Of a DNA stretch of 22,725 bases, positions 1-8,711 are shown in pieces (position 1 is the stretch's first letter; the number at the start of each line of letters is the position of its first letter). The notes below the pieces were generated by a model, which did no database searches, was not told the origin of the DNA, and saw nothing but the letters and a program-made list of their open reading frames with translations. The translations under genes and the position numbers were made by a program. Source of the DNA: Ophiothrix spiculata (taxonomy: Eukaryota > Echinodermata > Ophiuroidea > Amphilepidida > Ophiotrichidae); the NCBI GenBank assembly GCA_000969725.1, contig JXSR01S027458.1, one strand, 5' to 3'.

Positions 1-642
1 AGGGACAATAGGTTTAAAATACGTTTAAAAGAGGCGTAGTATATAGGTCATTCGGATCTATAAGTTGTAAAGAATTATTAAAATGGGGACATCCAGTGTT
101 AGTTTGTAATAAAATAAGCCTCTTTTTGTGACGCTCCATTTTAAACGAGTCGTAAATGCAGTTTTTTTAAATGTTTTTTTTTTCTGTTTAATACTGTTCT
201 CAGTGCTCAGTCACACATCACCGTATAAAACCAAAATGTACGAAAAACATACACACGATTTAGTAATCGATGGTACATAAATATAACATTGACTCAACAT
301 TCATCAAGTTCTTCAACTTTCATAATTTGACCTTATGTTTGAAGACATAGATTCTGTTTTTTTTTTCTATAGAATTGAGTGTTTACTTTTCCTATAGAAT
401 TGAGTGTTTACTTTTTAGTTTTCGTCAAATTTGTATTATCCAGGATGAAATGCCTGTAAAATACAGTCTTGCAATCCTAACTGTTATTATATTCTGCCCC
501 ACAAAAGAAAACGCTGTATGTGCATTTATTTTGCATTGCAGATACGTCCTATTAGCATGCAATTTCACTTCAATCCACTCCAATGCTAGAAGGTTGCATA
601 TGATAAGATTAATATTGCTTTTAGTTATGAGAGCATTGATTT
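1..642. other. No gene recognised
   Basis: AT-rich sequence with homopolymer T runs. An open frame at 375-644 has no recognisable domain and starts inside a short tandem duplication, so it is not called. Nothing else can be supported here. Confidence 0.6.
367..415. repeat. Two-copy 24-bp tandem repeat
   Basis: The 24 bases at 367-390 recur exactly at 392-415 with one extra C between them (period 25). This is a recent local duplication or slippage event next to a T run. No function is implied. Confidence 0.9.
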
Positions 643-823
643 AGGTATTTAAACACGCCAAAGAGTTGTTCATCGCGAATCAACAACGATGCATCCATGC
701 GTCTGCGTATTTTTATCGCGCGCGGGTGGCTTTAGCCACCTGAGCGTGATAAAAATACGCAGACGCATCGGATGCAGAGTTGTTGATTCGCGATGAACAA
801 TTCTGCGGCGTGTTTGAATACCT
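643..823. repeat. Fold-back hairpin, arms of about 89 bp
   Basis: The arm at 643-731 is the reverse complement of 734-823 with only a few mismatches and a 2-base loop at 732-733. Both ends read AGGTATT inward. The arms share the stretch with ATCGCGAATCAACAAC and the CGTCTGCGTATTTTTATC block. Such a compact perfect fold-back is typical of a MITE or foldback element, or of a hairpin RNA precursor. No clear target duplication flanks it. A degraded relative of one arm lies at 1099-1130. Confidence 0.9.
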
Positions 824-1098
824 TTCAACAACGAAAATCTTCCTGGAAACGTATGAATTAAATTCTAAATGTTTTCAATTTAAGAGATAGGCCTAACTTA
901 TGTTCATAAAAACATTAAGCATATCTGAAGAAAAGTGCTAATTTGAGAATGTTTGCTGCTTTGACTTTATCCTTTTTGCACGTTTACTATAAGTGCCCGA
1001 CGCGCGATGATTAGTGTGACGACTTTTGTGTACTGCGTAAACGCATTTCAGTAAACGCCGTGCCGTGCGTGACGCGCTAATTTGAATATCAACTGTGG

Positions 1099-1130
1099 AT
1101 TCATCACGAATCAACAATGGTACGCGTCTG
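1099..1130 (+). repeat. Degraded partial copy of the 643-823 hairpin arm
   Basis: ATTCATCACGAATCAACAA followed by a CGCGTCTG block matches the arm at about 670-703 with substitutions and a small deletion. The second arm is not recognisable, so this is a decayed fragment. It is short, and a chance match is not fully excluded. Confidence 0.45.
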
Positions 1131-1204
1131 TATAAAGAAATACAGTGAGTTGTTGAACGTCTGCTCATTTCTGCCGGATTTCTCGATCCAATGGAATATG
1201 TGTC

Positions 1205-1574
1205 TTAAAGGGGCAATTCATGATCCACTCTTCACCCTCTAGGTCACCTCTATCAAAATTGAGTTTTTTAGCTTATAAGAATTGTCAACTGGTATATGTT
1301 ACGATCTCCAAACCATTCTTTCATATGTGCTTTTATTTTTGAGAAAAGTGAGAAAATGTGTCATTTTCTAATTATTGTTGGGGCCCCGACAATAATTACA
1401 ACACCGTCAGTAGCCTATAGGGATTTTCAAAATGCTGAAATGCTTGAAACTTGGAAACGAATGGTCGGAATCAAGTGAAAATGTCAGTGTAAATTTAAAT
1501 TGTACTATTCTTCTTATTTAGCTAGGAAACAGGTGAAGTTTTTGTCACATCAAAATCATGAATTGCACCTTTAA
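1205..1574. mobile_element. TTAA-flanked MITE-like element
   Basis: The body at 1209-1570 (362 bp) has 16-bp inverted ends: AGGGGCAATTCATGAT on the left, and the complement of AGGTGCAATTCATGAT on the right, with one mismatch. TTAA lies immediately outside both ends (1205-1208, 1571-1574), as expected for piggyBac- or Kolobok-type insertion. A near-perfect 28-bp palindrome sits almost in the middle (1370-1397). No transposase is encoded; an open frame at 1296-1478 has no recognisable domain. The superfamily is inferred from the TTAA duplication only. Confidence 0.75.
1370..1397. repeat. Near-perfect 28-bp palindrome
   Basis: Centred on GGGGCCCC with AATTATTG on the left and its complement on the right; one base pair is mismatched. 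It lies close to the middle of the TTAA-flanked element and probably belongs to it. Confidence 0.85.
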
Positions 1575-1635
1575 GGGTCCCAAAATGAAAATTGATTTTT
1601 ATACTTTAAGCATTAAAACGACACCTTGCTTTTGG

Positions 1636-1667
1636 GTTGGATGTTTAACTGCAAAGTTACATCCAAC
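1636..1667. repeat. Short hairpin
   Basis: GTTGGATGT at 1636-1644 pairs exactly with ACATCCAAC at 1659-1667. Inside it, AACT and AGTT pair across a GCAA loop. It is a simple stem-loop with no assigned role. Confidence 0.7.
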
Positions 1668-3050
1668 GTGGTAAAAGGCATCGGTCTGATTCAGAAAAAC
1701 ATAATTCTGAGAAAATCGAGTTTAAATTTTCTGTACTGTTAAAACGTGAATGGACAAAGGATTTTTGTCAAGCTCAAACGAGACATAGTTCGGTGAAGCA
1801 ATTTTAGCCCAGATTTTCATAATTCAGTTGCCACATGTTACGGGATTTCATGATTTGGGCGTATTTGGAAACAGGATCGATATTAGCAAAACATGTGTAA
1901 AGTGGGCGTGAAATGCAAGCAGAGACGTGAAGCTGTCTGCAATATAGGCCATAATATTATACCATATCAGGAATTGATTTGTTGGTATTTTCTTTAATGT
2001 ACTTCAAAATGAATCCCTTTAATTTTACAGAATATAATAAAATACCAAGATTCAGAAAATCAATATTTTGCGTGAAACATATTTTCCATGTTGATGTTTT
2101 GGGCGATACGATGAGTGTGCGACATAACTCCCCACTAAAATAAAAACGTAGTATGTGCATGCAGATTAATAGCAAGCTACTTCCTTTTCCTTTGGAGAAA
2201 TTCTTCACAAATGAGACGATCATTTCAGTAGCATAACTTCAGGCAGTATCTACTACATCAAACAAATATATACATACAACTGTTTTGCATAGAAGTCAGT
2301 CAAGCAAAGATTGTGTCTTTCGTGTTTGTCTTGCGGTAATTTATTCAATAATTCAAACCGCCCAACAATAAAACCCACTCAAATATAAGTAGGGACCCCG
2401 AAGGGGACACTCAACTATATATTAATATCAATATACGTGAACAAAAAACTAATCAAATAAAACCAAGTAAAAAGAGGTCATTTTATCAAAATACACATCA
2501 TCATCTCAACAAGAACGTGTTGGGCTTTAACAAAAATGTTAATTTCCAAAAAATAAGCACTAATGCAAATAAAGCAAGTTCAACTGGGAGGGTAACCACC
2601 AAGAGCGTTCATTCCATTCCTGGGAAACCCAACTTTGGATCATGGCAGGCCAGGGGTCTGTGGCCCCGATAACTGAAACCCTAGTCTATAGGGAGCGGAA
2701 GATCAGCTACGAAGGGGGGGGGGGGGGGGGTCTAGAGACCTGAAGTGACCCCAATATGGCCCTTGAGAACTCTTTTTGGGCTAAAATTTGACTTTAGAAG
2801 CACAAATTTAACTAGATTTATAATATAGTTTGTGCGTCGGATAAGGTACACATCCATTATATTCAAATCTTCCTTAAATTAGTGGATGCAACATGATATT
2901 GAATACCGATGATGAAATACTGAATCACCTTGTGAATTAATTTTGTCATATTATTTTCATCTGTCATTTCATATGAAAAATGTCGAGTAATTAAAAAATC
3001 CAATCAATGTGGAAAGAATTCCGTTCGTCAAGTAGTAATTTTCAATATGC
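1668..3050. other. No gene recognised; contains a 17-G run
   Basis: Apart from a run of 17 Gs (2714-2730) and a short CCCC-GAA-GGGG hairpin near 2396-2406, nothing is recognisable. The stretch at 2570-2760 is richer in G and C than its surroundings and could be part of an unidentified repeat. The minus-strand frame at 1957-2223 has no recognisable domain. Confidence 0.55.
2714..2730 (+). repeat. Poly-G run (17 G)
   Basis: Seventeen uninterrupted Gs on the plus strand, capable in principle of forming a G-quadruplex. Length in a read or assembly is error-prone at such runs. Confidence 0.9.
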
Positions 3051-3088
3051 ATGTTAGGCTAAGAAAATTAATGAAAATTATGGCCATT

Positions 3089-4168
3089 AGTCAAACAAAT
3101 TGCAAAAGTAATGATATTTTCAGGATAATATCAGACAAACATATACAACAACTAGTCCAAAATCTAGAAAAATCTAGTTGGTGGAACAGTGATTAATTTG
3201 CATAAAAGAAAATGGTTGCTAAACAGGGGTTATAATTTCAAAATTGGTTAAATCGTGTTAATAACCGTTCTATTATGTTCCACTAATCACAAAGAATCAG
3301 AAAAAGTATACTTTTACCAATCTCCGATGTATGGTTAATGAGTTATATCCAAAAACGTGAAAAGTCATATCAGGGGTCACGTGATATGTCCTATGGGAGA
3401 CCAAAATTTCAAAATCGTCCGATTTTTTTCAAAATGGTCTCAAATTGTTTCTCTTGCAAAACTATCTACATGAAGTAGTAATTAGCAATGGTTCAGATGT
3501 ACTATCGGTATGGTTACAGATCAAAGTAAACTTGGGGTTTTAGATTCCAATGTAATGGTAAATATAAACTTTGTTTTGCCTGATACCATAGCAGCCACTG
3601 GTCTAAAGAACTTTAAACTATTACTTCATGTAGACACTTTTGCGAAAGGAACATTTTGAGACCATTTTGATATAAAATTGGATGGATTGAGCATGATACA
3701 AAAAGATATTGGTCGAGCTATGAGTTTCACGAAATATCGTGCGAGACGCGCAGCGTCGAGCTCGATATTTCTAAAACTCATAGCGAGACCAATATCTTTG
3801 AGTATCATGCGAAAAAATCCATCCAATTTTATCATTATTATATTTTTGGAAATCGGACAGCTCAGAACATAATAATGAAGAAAATCGGACAATGTTGAAT
3901 TTTGTGTCTCCCATAGGACCTATTGCGTGACCCCTGATATGACCTTTCACATAATTGGATATAACTCATAAACCATACATCGGAGATGGGTAAAAGTATA
4001 CTTTTTCTGATTCTTTGTGATTAGTGGAACACAATAGAATGGTTTTTAACACGATTTAAACAATTTTGAAATTTTACCCCCTTTTTTTCTAGATTTTTGA
4101 CTAGTTGTTGTATATGTTTGTCTGATATAATCCTATAAATATCATTACTTTTGCAATTTGTTTGACTT
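3089..4168. mobile_element. Long inverted-repeat element IR1 (full copy)
   Basis: The left arm at 3089-3483 is matched in reverse complement by 3619-4168 once a later 208-bp insertion (3671-3878) is discounted. Landmarks found in both arms include the ends with GTCAAACAAATTGCAAAAG, the AGTATACTTTT block, the CATCGGAGAT/ATCTCCGATG block, and TACTTCATGTAGA next to a loop at 3484-3618. Weaker similarity extends outward to about 3052 and 4195. No transposase frame is present, so this is a non-autonomous fold-back element or an inverted pair of a repeat. Partial relatives occur at 11969-12225 and around 19785-20790. Confidence 0.85.
3671..3878. mobile_element. 208-bp hairpin insertion inside IR1
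   Basis: A second fold-back nested in the right arm of IR1: 3672-3749 pairs with about 3753-3831, with a GCA loop inside GACGC/GCGTC. A smaller inverted repeat, TCATTATTAT/ATAATAATGA, closes the right side (3831-3840, 3869-3878). Two uninterrupted references define the borders. The left arm of the same IR1, read in reverse, and the copy at 12083-12105 both run from ACCATTTTGA straight into the AAAATC stretch. TGA occurs at both borders, consistent with a 3-bp target duplication but not proof of one. Open frames on both strands here are mirror translations of the hairpin and are not genes. Confidence 0.8.
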
Positions 4169-4317
4169 ATTTTTTTATTTTTACTAGCCTATGTGCTTGC
4201 ACGAATGATTTAGACCATGGTTGCAGTTCATTAAAATTAAAAAGAAAACACCGAGGAGTACTTCTGTGTTTGAATGACGTATGTGACGGTCTAAAGCGAT
4301 AGTAGACCCTGGAAAAA

Positions 4318-5110
4318 TCGAGTACAATTCTAGTAATGTACTCGAAATGTACTACTTTAACCGCATTCCAGAGGTGCACATTCGGAATACTGATTTGAGT
4401 ACAATTCTAATACAATTCGAATACAAAAAAGTGTACTAGAAATGTACTCCCTTTGATAAAAGTATATTGTAGTACTGTACTAGAAATGTACTAGATTCTG
4501 ATTGTACTCGACATGTACTATGATGTACTAGAATTTTGTTCCAAATTGATGTACTAGAATTGTGTTCCAAATATGCACCGTAAAAATGTTGAGTACATTT
4601 CTAGTACTGTACTATAACTGTAATAAGATAATAGAAGGGAAGTACATTTCTAGTACTGTACTAGAAATGTGCTATAATTGTACTCAAACCCGCTTCCAAA
4701 TCTTAGGCATGTCGTTTACATTTCTAGTACATACTGTATTGTATCATAGCAAAAAGTACATTTCTAGTACTATACTAAAATGTGCCATAATTGCACTCGG
4801 ATCCTGTTCCAAATCTGCTCCTTAGGAATCATTTGGGAATGTCGGGTAAATTTCTAAAACATACTGTGTACTAGAATCATAGAAAAAAGTACATTTCTAG
4901 TACTGTACTAGAAATGTTCTATAAGTGCACTCGGATCCTGTTCCAAATCTGCGCCTTAGGAATGTCGAGTACATTTCTTACTAAACTGTTTAAATTACAA
5001 AAGAGAGCCTTAAGGATCGTGTCAATGAGCTCATACTTATGAGAAATGTTCTATAAGTGCACTCGGATCCTGTTCCAAATCTGCGCCTTAGGAATGTCGA
5101 GTACATTTCT
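4318..5110. repeat. Palindrome-bearing satellite, period about 117-132 bp
   Basis: TTCCAAAT landmarks fall near 4567, 4692, 4809, 4941 and 5073, giving irregular steps of about 117-132 bp. Each of the better-preserved units holds a near-palindrome, ACATTTCTAGTAC joined to GTACTAGAAATGT. A CGGATCCTGTTCCAAATCTG block follows in the last units. The part at 4318-4560 is a looser field of GTACTAGAAT and GTACTC motifs. No coding potential is credible. Confidence 0.8.
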
Positions 5111-5171
5111 TACTAAACTGTTTAAATTACAAAAGAGAGCCTTAAGGATCGTGTCAATGAGCTCATACTTA
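4911..5171 (+). repeat. Exact 132-bp tandem duplication across the satellite/LINE junction
   Basis: Bases 4911-5039 recur without any difference I can see at 5043-5171, offset 132. Each copy carries the tail of a satellite unit followed by the first codons of the LINE fragment. The duplication therefore happened after the LINE joined the satellite. The first LINE piece runs into a stop; only the second continues as the long frame. Perfect identity suggests a very recent event or an assembly artefact. Confidence 0.9.
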
Positions 5172-5504
5172 AGCCATACAAAGCCACTTTTTGACAAGTT
5201 TAATACCTTAAATATTTTCGATCTCTATGAAAAAGAACTTGGCATATTCATGTATAAGTATTCACATTCACATTGTTTACTACCAAAATCATTTGATAAT
5301 CTGTTTGTAAATTTAGAAAGTATTCATGACTATAACACAAGGATTAAGAAAAATTATCGTCTCGATATCCACAAATCAAAATCAGTTTTGACAAATGGGC
5401 CAAAATTATGGAATTCATCATTACCACGTGATTTAAGAGTGGCTACAAGTGTCAAAATGTTCAAAGATAATGTCTTAATTTATTTTAGAAATAGACAATA
5501 AGCA
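5109..5504 (+). pseudogene. LINE reverse-transcriptase ORF2, C-terminal fragment
   Basis: This is the last part of a non-LTR retrotransposon ORF2, downstream of the catalytic reverse-transcriptase motifs. An open frame of 151 codons begins in satellite DNA at 5046; recognisable protein starts at about its residue 22. The typical C-terminal signature of Jockey/CR1/Daphne-type elements is visible: LQKRALRI (28-35), SHTKPLF (43-49), HDYNTR (94-99), GPKLWNSSLP (118-127) and a MFKDN helix (138-142), ending in a stop after FRNRQ. The endonuclease and catalytic YADD region are absent, so the copy is 5'-truncated and dead, as is usual for LINE insertions. The frame itself is intact, which points to a fairly young copy. 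Exact clade is not resolved. Confidence 0.85.
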
Positions 5505-5905
5505 AATCTAAAGTTCTCAATATTACATCGCGCATTCCAATAGAATTCACGTCTAGGTTTTTTTTATTTCGAGAGGTCTACACAATTATGAAATATAGTA
5601 CATACATATACATCAAGTTCTTTTTTCCTTTTCATGTTGTTTAATCTTACTTTTGAGACATACGTGTGCGTGTGTGTGTGTTGTGAGTGGTTTTTTTTGT
5701 GTGTGTGCGAGAGATATGTAGTTTAATGTAGTTTTAATGCATTTTTGACGTTTATGTTTTATTTTGTTTTTTGTAAAGGGGTATAACTTTTTTCAGATTT
5801 TGCCTTTTGTTCTATCTCCTCCATCATTGTGTGCATATTTGTTATTAATGATTATTGTTTTGTATTTTGATGGAAATAAAATGATATGATATGATACGAT
5901 ATGAA
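5505..5905 (+). mobile_element. LINE 3' untranslated region and short-repeat tail
   Basis: Continues from the ORF2 stop to GGAAATAAAATGATATGATA and a short series of GATAT-type units ending near 5905. A tail of simple repeats rather than poly-A is characteristic of CR1-related and Daphne LINEs. A (TG)n-like tract lies at about 5664-5712. No convincing target duplication was found; the 5' side lies in the satellite, which makes it hard to judge. Confidence 0.7.
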
Positions 5906-5934
5906 TATATGCAAAATTGGTTTGGTATATCTTC

Positions 5935-6235
5935 AGAGGTGGTTTTCAGGATATCCCACAATGCATTATTCTGATACACTGATTGTATAATATGCCTGCA
6001 AATCCAATTCAACTCCTATACTTATGTACAGGTTGCTGAGGTTTTTGAGGTGTCAGCAATGTTGGTAAACACTGGGCTAGTGTGAAAATAAACACATCCC
6101 TAGAAAGATATGAATGAGTACTATTCAATGGAATTCTCAAATTCCTAATAGCCCCTTAACCAGAAAACCATTATTGCCTATTACATATCAGTATATAAGA
6201 ATGATGCATTGTGGGATATCCTGAAAACCACCTCT
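5935..6235. mobile_element. MITE-like element, 38-bp inverted ends, 11-bp flanking repeat
   Basis: The ends at 5935-5972 and 6198-6235 are inverted copies with a single mismatch, beginning AGAGGTGGTTTTCAGGATAT. The 11-bp sequence GGTATATCTTC lies immediately outside both ends (5924-5934 and 6236-6246). The total is 301 bp with no transposase. Target duplications of about 8-11 bp are known for Mutator-like elements, so a MULE-type non-autonomous element is a reasonable guess. The insertion lies a few bases past the LINE tail. Confidence 0.85.
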
Positions 6236-6246
6236 GGTATATCTTC

Positions 6247-6716
6247 TTATCTTTAACACACTTAACACATACAATTTCAGAAAAAAAAAACGTAACCCAT
6301 ATGAACGGAAGGATTGCTCAGACATAATTTGGACAATTGCAAAATCACCTGTAATGGCAATTACAAATATAAGCAAAGTCCGGTGGTTATGCCATGTCGC
6401 CTTATAGACGTACATGCGATATTATCATGTGGGTAGGATAACAACATTGACCTAATGAAGAAAACGAATAAGGTAAATGGTCTAATATGCACTAATAAAA
6501 TATATATCAAACTCATCAAATTGCTATAAACCAAAACAAAAAATATTAAGTAGTAGAATCCCCTTCTTCAGGATTACACGAACAGATAAATATGGAAAAT
6601 ATATTAATAAATCTACAACATTATTAAAATGTATTTCCTTATACAGTAATATACAAAGAACGTATACCTGAGCAAAGTCTGGTCGTTAAATGAGGCTTGT
6701 TTTTAAACTGTTAGGG
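6247..6716. other. No gene recognised
   Basis: AT-rich DNA with a poly-A stretch near 6282-6290. The minus-strand frame at 6188-6415 overlaps the end of the neighbouring MITE and is not a gene. Confidence 0.55.
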
Positions 6717-6905
6717 CCGTATTCCAGAACGATGTGTATTTGTAAATATTAGTCTAACTCGTAACTTAGACTAACGTTTAACTAAACGTAATTCCAAAAG
6801 AGCCGATAAATTTAGACTTATGTTTTAGCTTATCAAACGGTCGCTAAACTGCCGTTAAATTAGACTTGGTTCGGGGGTAGTTTAAGCTGTGTTTAAAAGT
6901 ACGTT
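6717..6905. repeat. Dispersed repeat rich in GTCTAA / TTAGAC boxes
   Basis: Starts GGGCCGTATTCCAGAACG and contains many short inverted boxes (GTCTAA, TTAGAC, GTTTAACTAAAC) that could fold on themselves. A similar start, GCGTATTCCTAAAACG followed by GTCTAGCTAAAC, is at 9331-9395. The style suggests a decayed MITE, but its right border is not clear. Confidence 0.4.
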
Positions 6906-7206
6906 TTGCATCAATTGCATGATATTTTTTTTATCATCGTGATCATTGTACATGTTTTAAGACACATGTTAACATGGCATTTCAGGGTGTTCGCGCAGCT
7001 CGCCACTTTCGTGTTTTGAATTATATGAGAAGGGGTAATCATAGAAGAGCACCTCCCACGTATTAGGCCTATCCGAAGATAGACCAGTAGCAAATATCTG
7101 ATGATAAATTCCGCGCGAAATACAGACTTTCGAAGCCTGTTGTTCGGGAACTTGTTGATCTAGATAGGGAATCCTTAGAAAGACCTACAAGAAGACATCA
7201 TGTCAT

Positions 7207-8111
7207 CAGGGGCGTATCCAGGAATTCGCAACCCGGGGGGCACAACTTAATTTTGGCGCCCCCAGCAAAATTGAACACTGTCCTCCCGCACCTCTCCTCG
7301 CCCCTGTTATACGATACAATGCCAAATGTATATCTTGACCAGAGACAGATATAGGGCAGATATCTAATTCATACTTCAAGTTGTCCCTTTTTTTAAATCG
7401 ACAAATAATATGTAGGGGGTGTCTGAGGGGGATGTGCCCCCTGAGAAGATAGAAAATGTTGAAATCTCAAAGTGCAAATCGCGCCATTTTGTGCATATAT
7501 TTTTGTCTAATTCATGCTTTTGCGCCCTCTTTTTTTTCATTTTCCTTTTTGCGCCTCTCCTCTCACTTTCCTTTCTGCCCTCTTTCCTTCTTTTTCTTTC
7601 TTTTTTGCGCCCCTCATTTCTTCTGTCTTTCTGTCTTTTCATTTTTTCTTTCCTTTCTTCCCCCTTCCCTTCTTTTTCTGTCCTTTTTGCGCCTTTCCCT
7701 GTTTATTTTATCGTTTCATCCTTTTCCTTTTTCTTTCCTTATTTGCAATCCCTCCTCCTTTCTTCTGTCTTTTCATTTTTCTTTCCATTTGCACCATTCC
7801 CTCTTTTTTTCCTTTTTTGCGCCCCTTCCTCTTTTTCTTCTCTTTCCTTTCTTTTACTTTCTTTTTACGCTCCACCCTCTTTCTCTACCCTTTCCCTTCT
7901 TTTATCTCCTTTTCGCGCCACTTTTTTTTCCTCTTTCTTTTTCTTTACTTTTTGCACCCCTCCCTCTTTCTTTTCTCTTTCCTGTCTTCCCTCTTTTCTT
8001 CTTTTTCTGTCCTTTTTGCACCCTCTTTTTTTTTCTCTCTCTTTTTTTCCTCTTTATGACTCCGGGGAGGGGGAGGGCATGTGACGGTATGCCCCCCCAG
8101 ATACGCGCCTG
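7207..8111. mobile_element. Non-autonomous DNA element with CAGG...CCTG ends
   Basis: The left end CAGGGGCGTATCCAGG (7207-7222) matches the reverse complement of the right end, CAGGCGCGTATCTGGG, at about 13 of 16 positions. Ends of the CAGGGGCG type are common in animal DNA transposon relics such as hAT-like elements. I see no matching 8-bp duplication outside. The interior has G-rich subterminal parts and a long pyrimidine tract (7511-8053). No transposase is present. Confidence 0.6.
7511..8053 (+). repeat. Pyrimidine-rich tract with spaced TTTTTGCGCC motifs
   Basis: Roughly 540 bp almost wholly C and T on the plus strand. It is punctuated about every 30-80 bp by TTTTTGCGCC or close variants: near 7519, 7547, 7600, 7684, 7814, 7908, and the weaker GCACC or ACGCT forms near 7786, 7861, 7949 and 8013. 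This reads as an expanded, diverged minisatellite. Three overlapping plus-strand frames of 181-221 codons here translate to Phe/Ser/Leu-rich low-complexity sequence and are not genes. Confidence 0.85.
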
Positions 8112-8177
8112 TCTATGACAGAGGCATAAGGTTGTATGAGCATTATAAGTTCCTGTTTTCTTCACTTGTCCAGTTAT

Positions 8178-8188
8178 CCCCCCCCCCC
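8178..8188 (+). repeat. Poly-C run (11 C)
   Basis: Eleven uninterrupted Cs just outside the preceding element. No role is assigned. Confidence 0.85.
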
Positions 8189-8560
8189 TAGGACGTTTCC
8201 CTTTCTTGTTGGTAACTGTGGTTCCCTCCATATTCTGTCAGCATATGCTGTAGGGCCTATATAAAAATTACATACGACTCAACAGACTTTTAAATTGCCC
8301 GCTTTCCATCGAATAAGTCAACACAACACAACAATGTACCTATTGGGCTATGAAAATACACGTACATAAAAGCCGCGTTCAGACGGTCGGACTTAAGTTG
8401 CTTATGACCGGTCATAACTTGTGTCGGTAATACTGCCCTACCATGACAAAAGGAAGTAAGTGACATTTTTTACGAAATGCTGTTTTATAATTTCCGCCAA
8501 ACAAAAGTAGGAGTCAGTTAGGTCACCAGAAAATCAAAAAAATTCATGTTGGAAACTTCA

Positions 8561-8617
8561 GCCACGTTCAGGCGGTCGGACATAAGTTGCTTGTGACCGG
8601 TCAGAAGTTGTGTCGGT
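8561..8617 (+). repeat. Internal direct copy of the element's left end
   Basis: CACGTTCAGGCGGTCGGACA and the following ACCGGTCA and TGTGTCGGTAAT blocks match 8374-8431 with a few substitutions. It is followed by further GTCGGACATAA-type repeats. This could be a nested truncated relative or an internal duplication of the terminal repeat. Confidence 0.75.
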
Positions 8618-8668
8618 AATAGCGTCGGACATAAATTTGCAGTGAGAACAATAGTCGGATTTAACTCT

Positions 8669-8711
8669 ATCGGGTATAGCGCGACTTATATCCGACGCAT
8701 TTATACCCGAT
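8669..8711. repeat. Hairpin ATCGGGTATA / TATACCCGAT
   Basis: The 10-base arms at the two ends of this interval are exact reverse complements. The loop carries TATATCCGACGC, which pairs imperfectly with GCGTCGGACATA at about 8622. The region could form alternative stems. Confidence 0.75.

Noticed and set aside
375-644. 89-codon frame with hydrophobic stretches
   Set aside because: It begins within a 24-bp tandem duplication and ends at the hairpin border. Hydrophobic segments are common in random AT-rich translations.
643-823. Possible tRNA or structured RNA gene
   Set aside because: The long perfect hairpin lacks a cloverleaf and the internal box A and box B promoter motifs; a fold-back element fits better.
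938-1168. 76-codon minus-strand frame rich in Arg and Ser
   Set aside because: It overlaps a degraded hairpin-arm fragment and has no recognisable domain.
3626-3892. Facing open frames on both strands (3626-3892 minus, 3678-3872 plus)
   Set aside because: They mirror each other because the DNA is a hairpin; they share AMSF and LIARPIS by symmetry and have no domain.
4562-4825. 87-codon frame in the satellite
   Set aside because: It translates satellite monomers (the ISSTVL / CTVLYYN-type repeats) and is not conserved between units.
7419-8118. Three overlapping plus-strand frames of 181-221 codons and two minus-strand frames over the same tract
   Set aside because: All are translations of a low-complexity pyrimidine tract (Phe/Ser/Leu-rich, or Lys/Arg-rich on the other strand) with no protein pattern.
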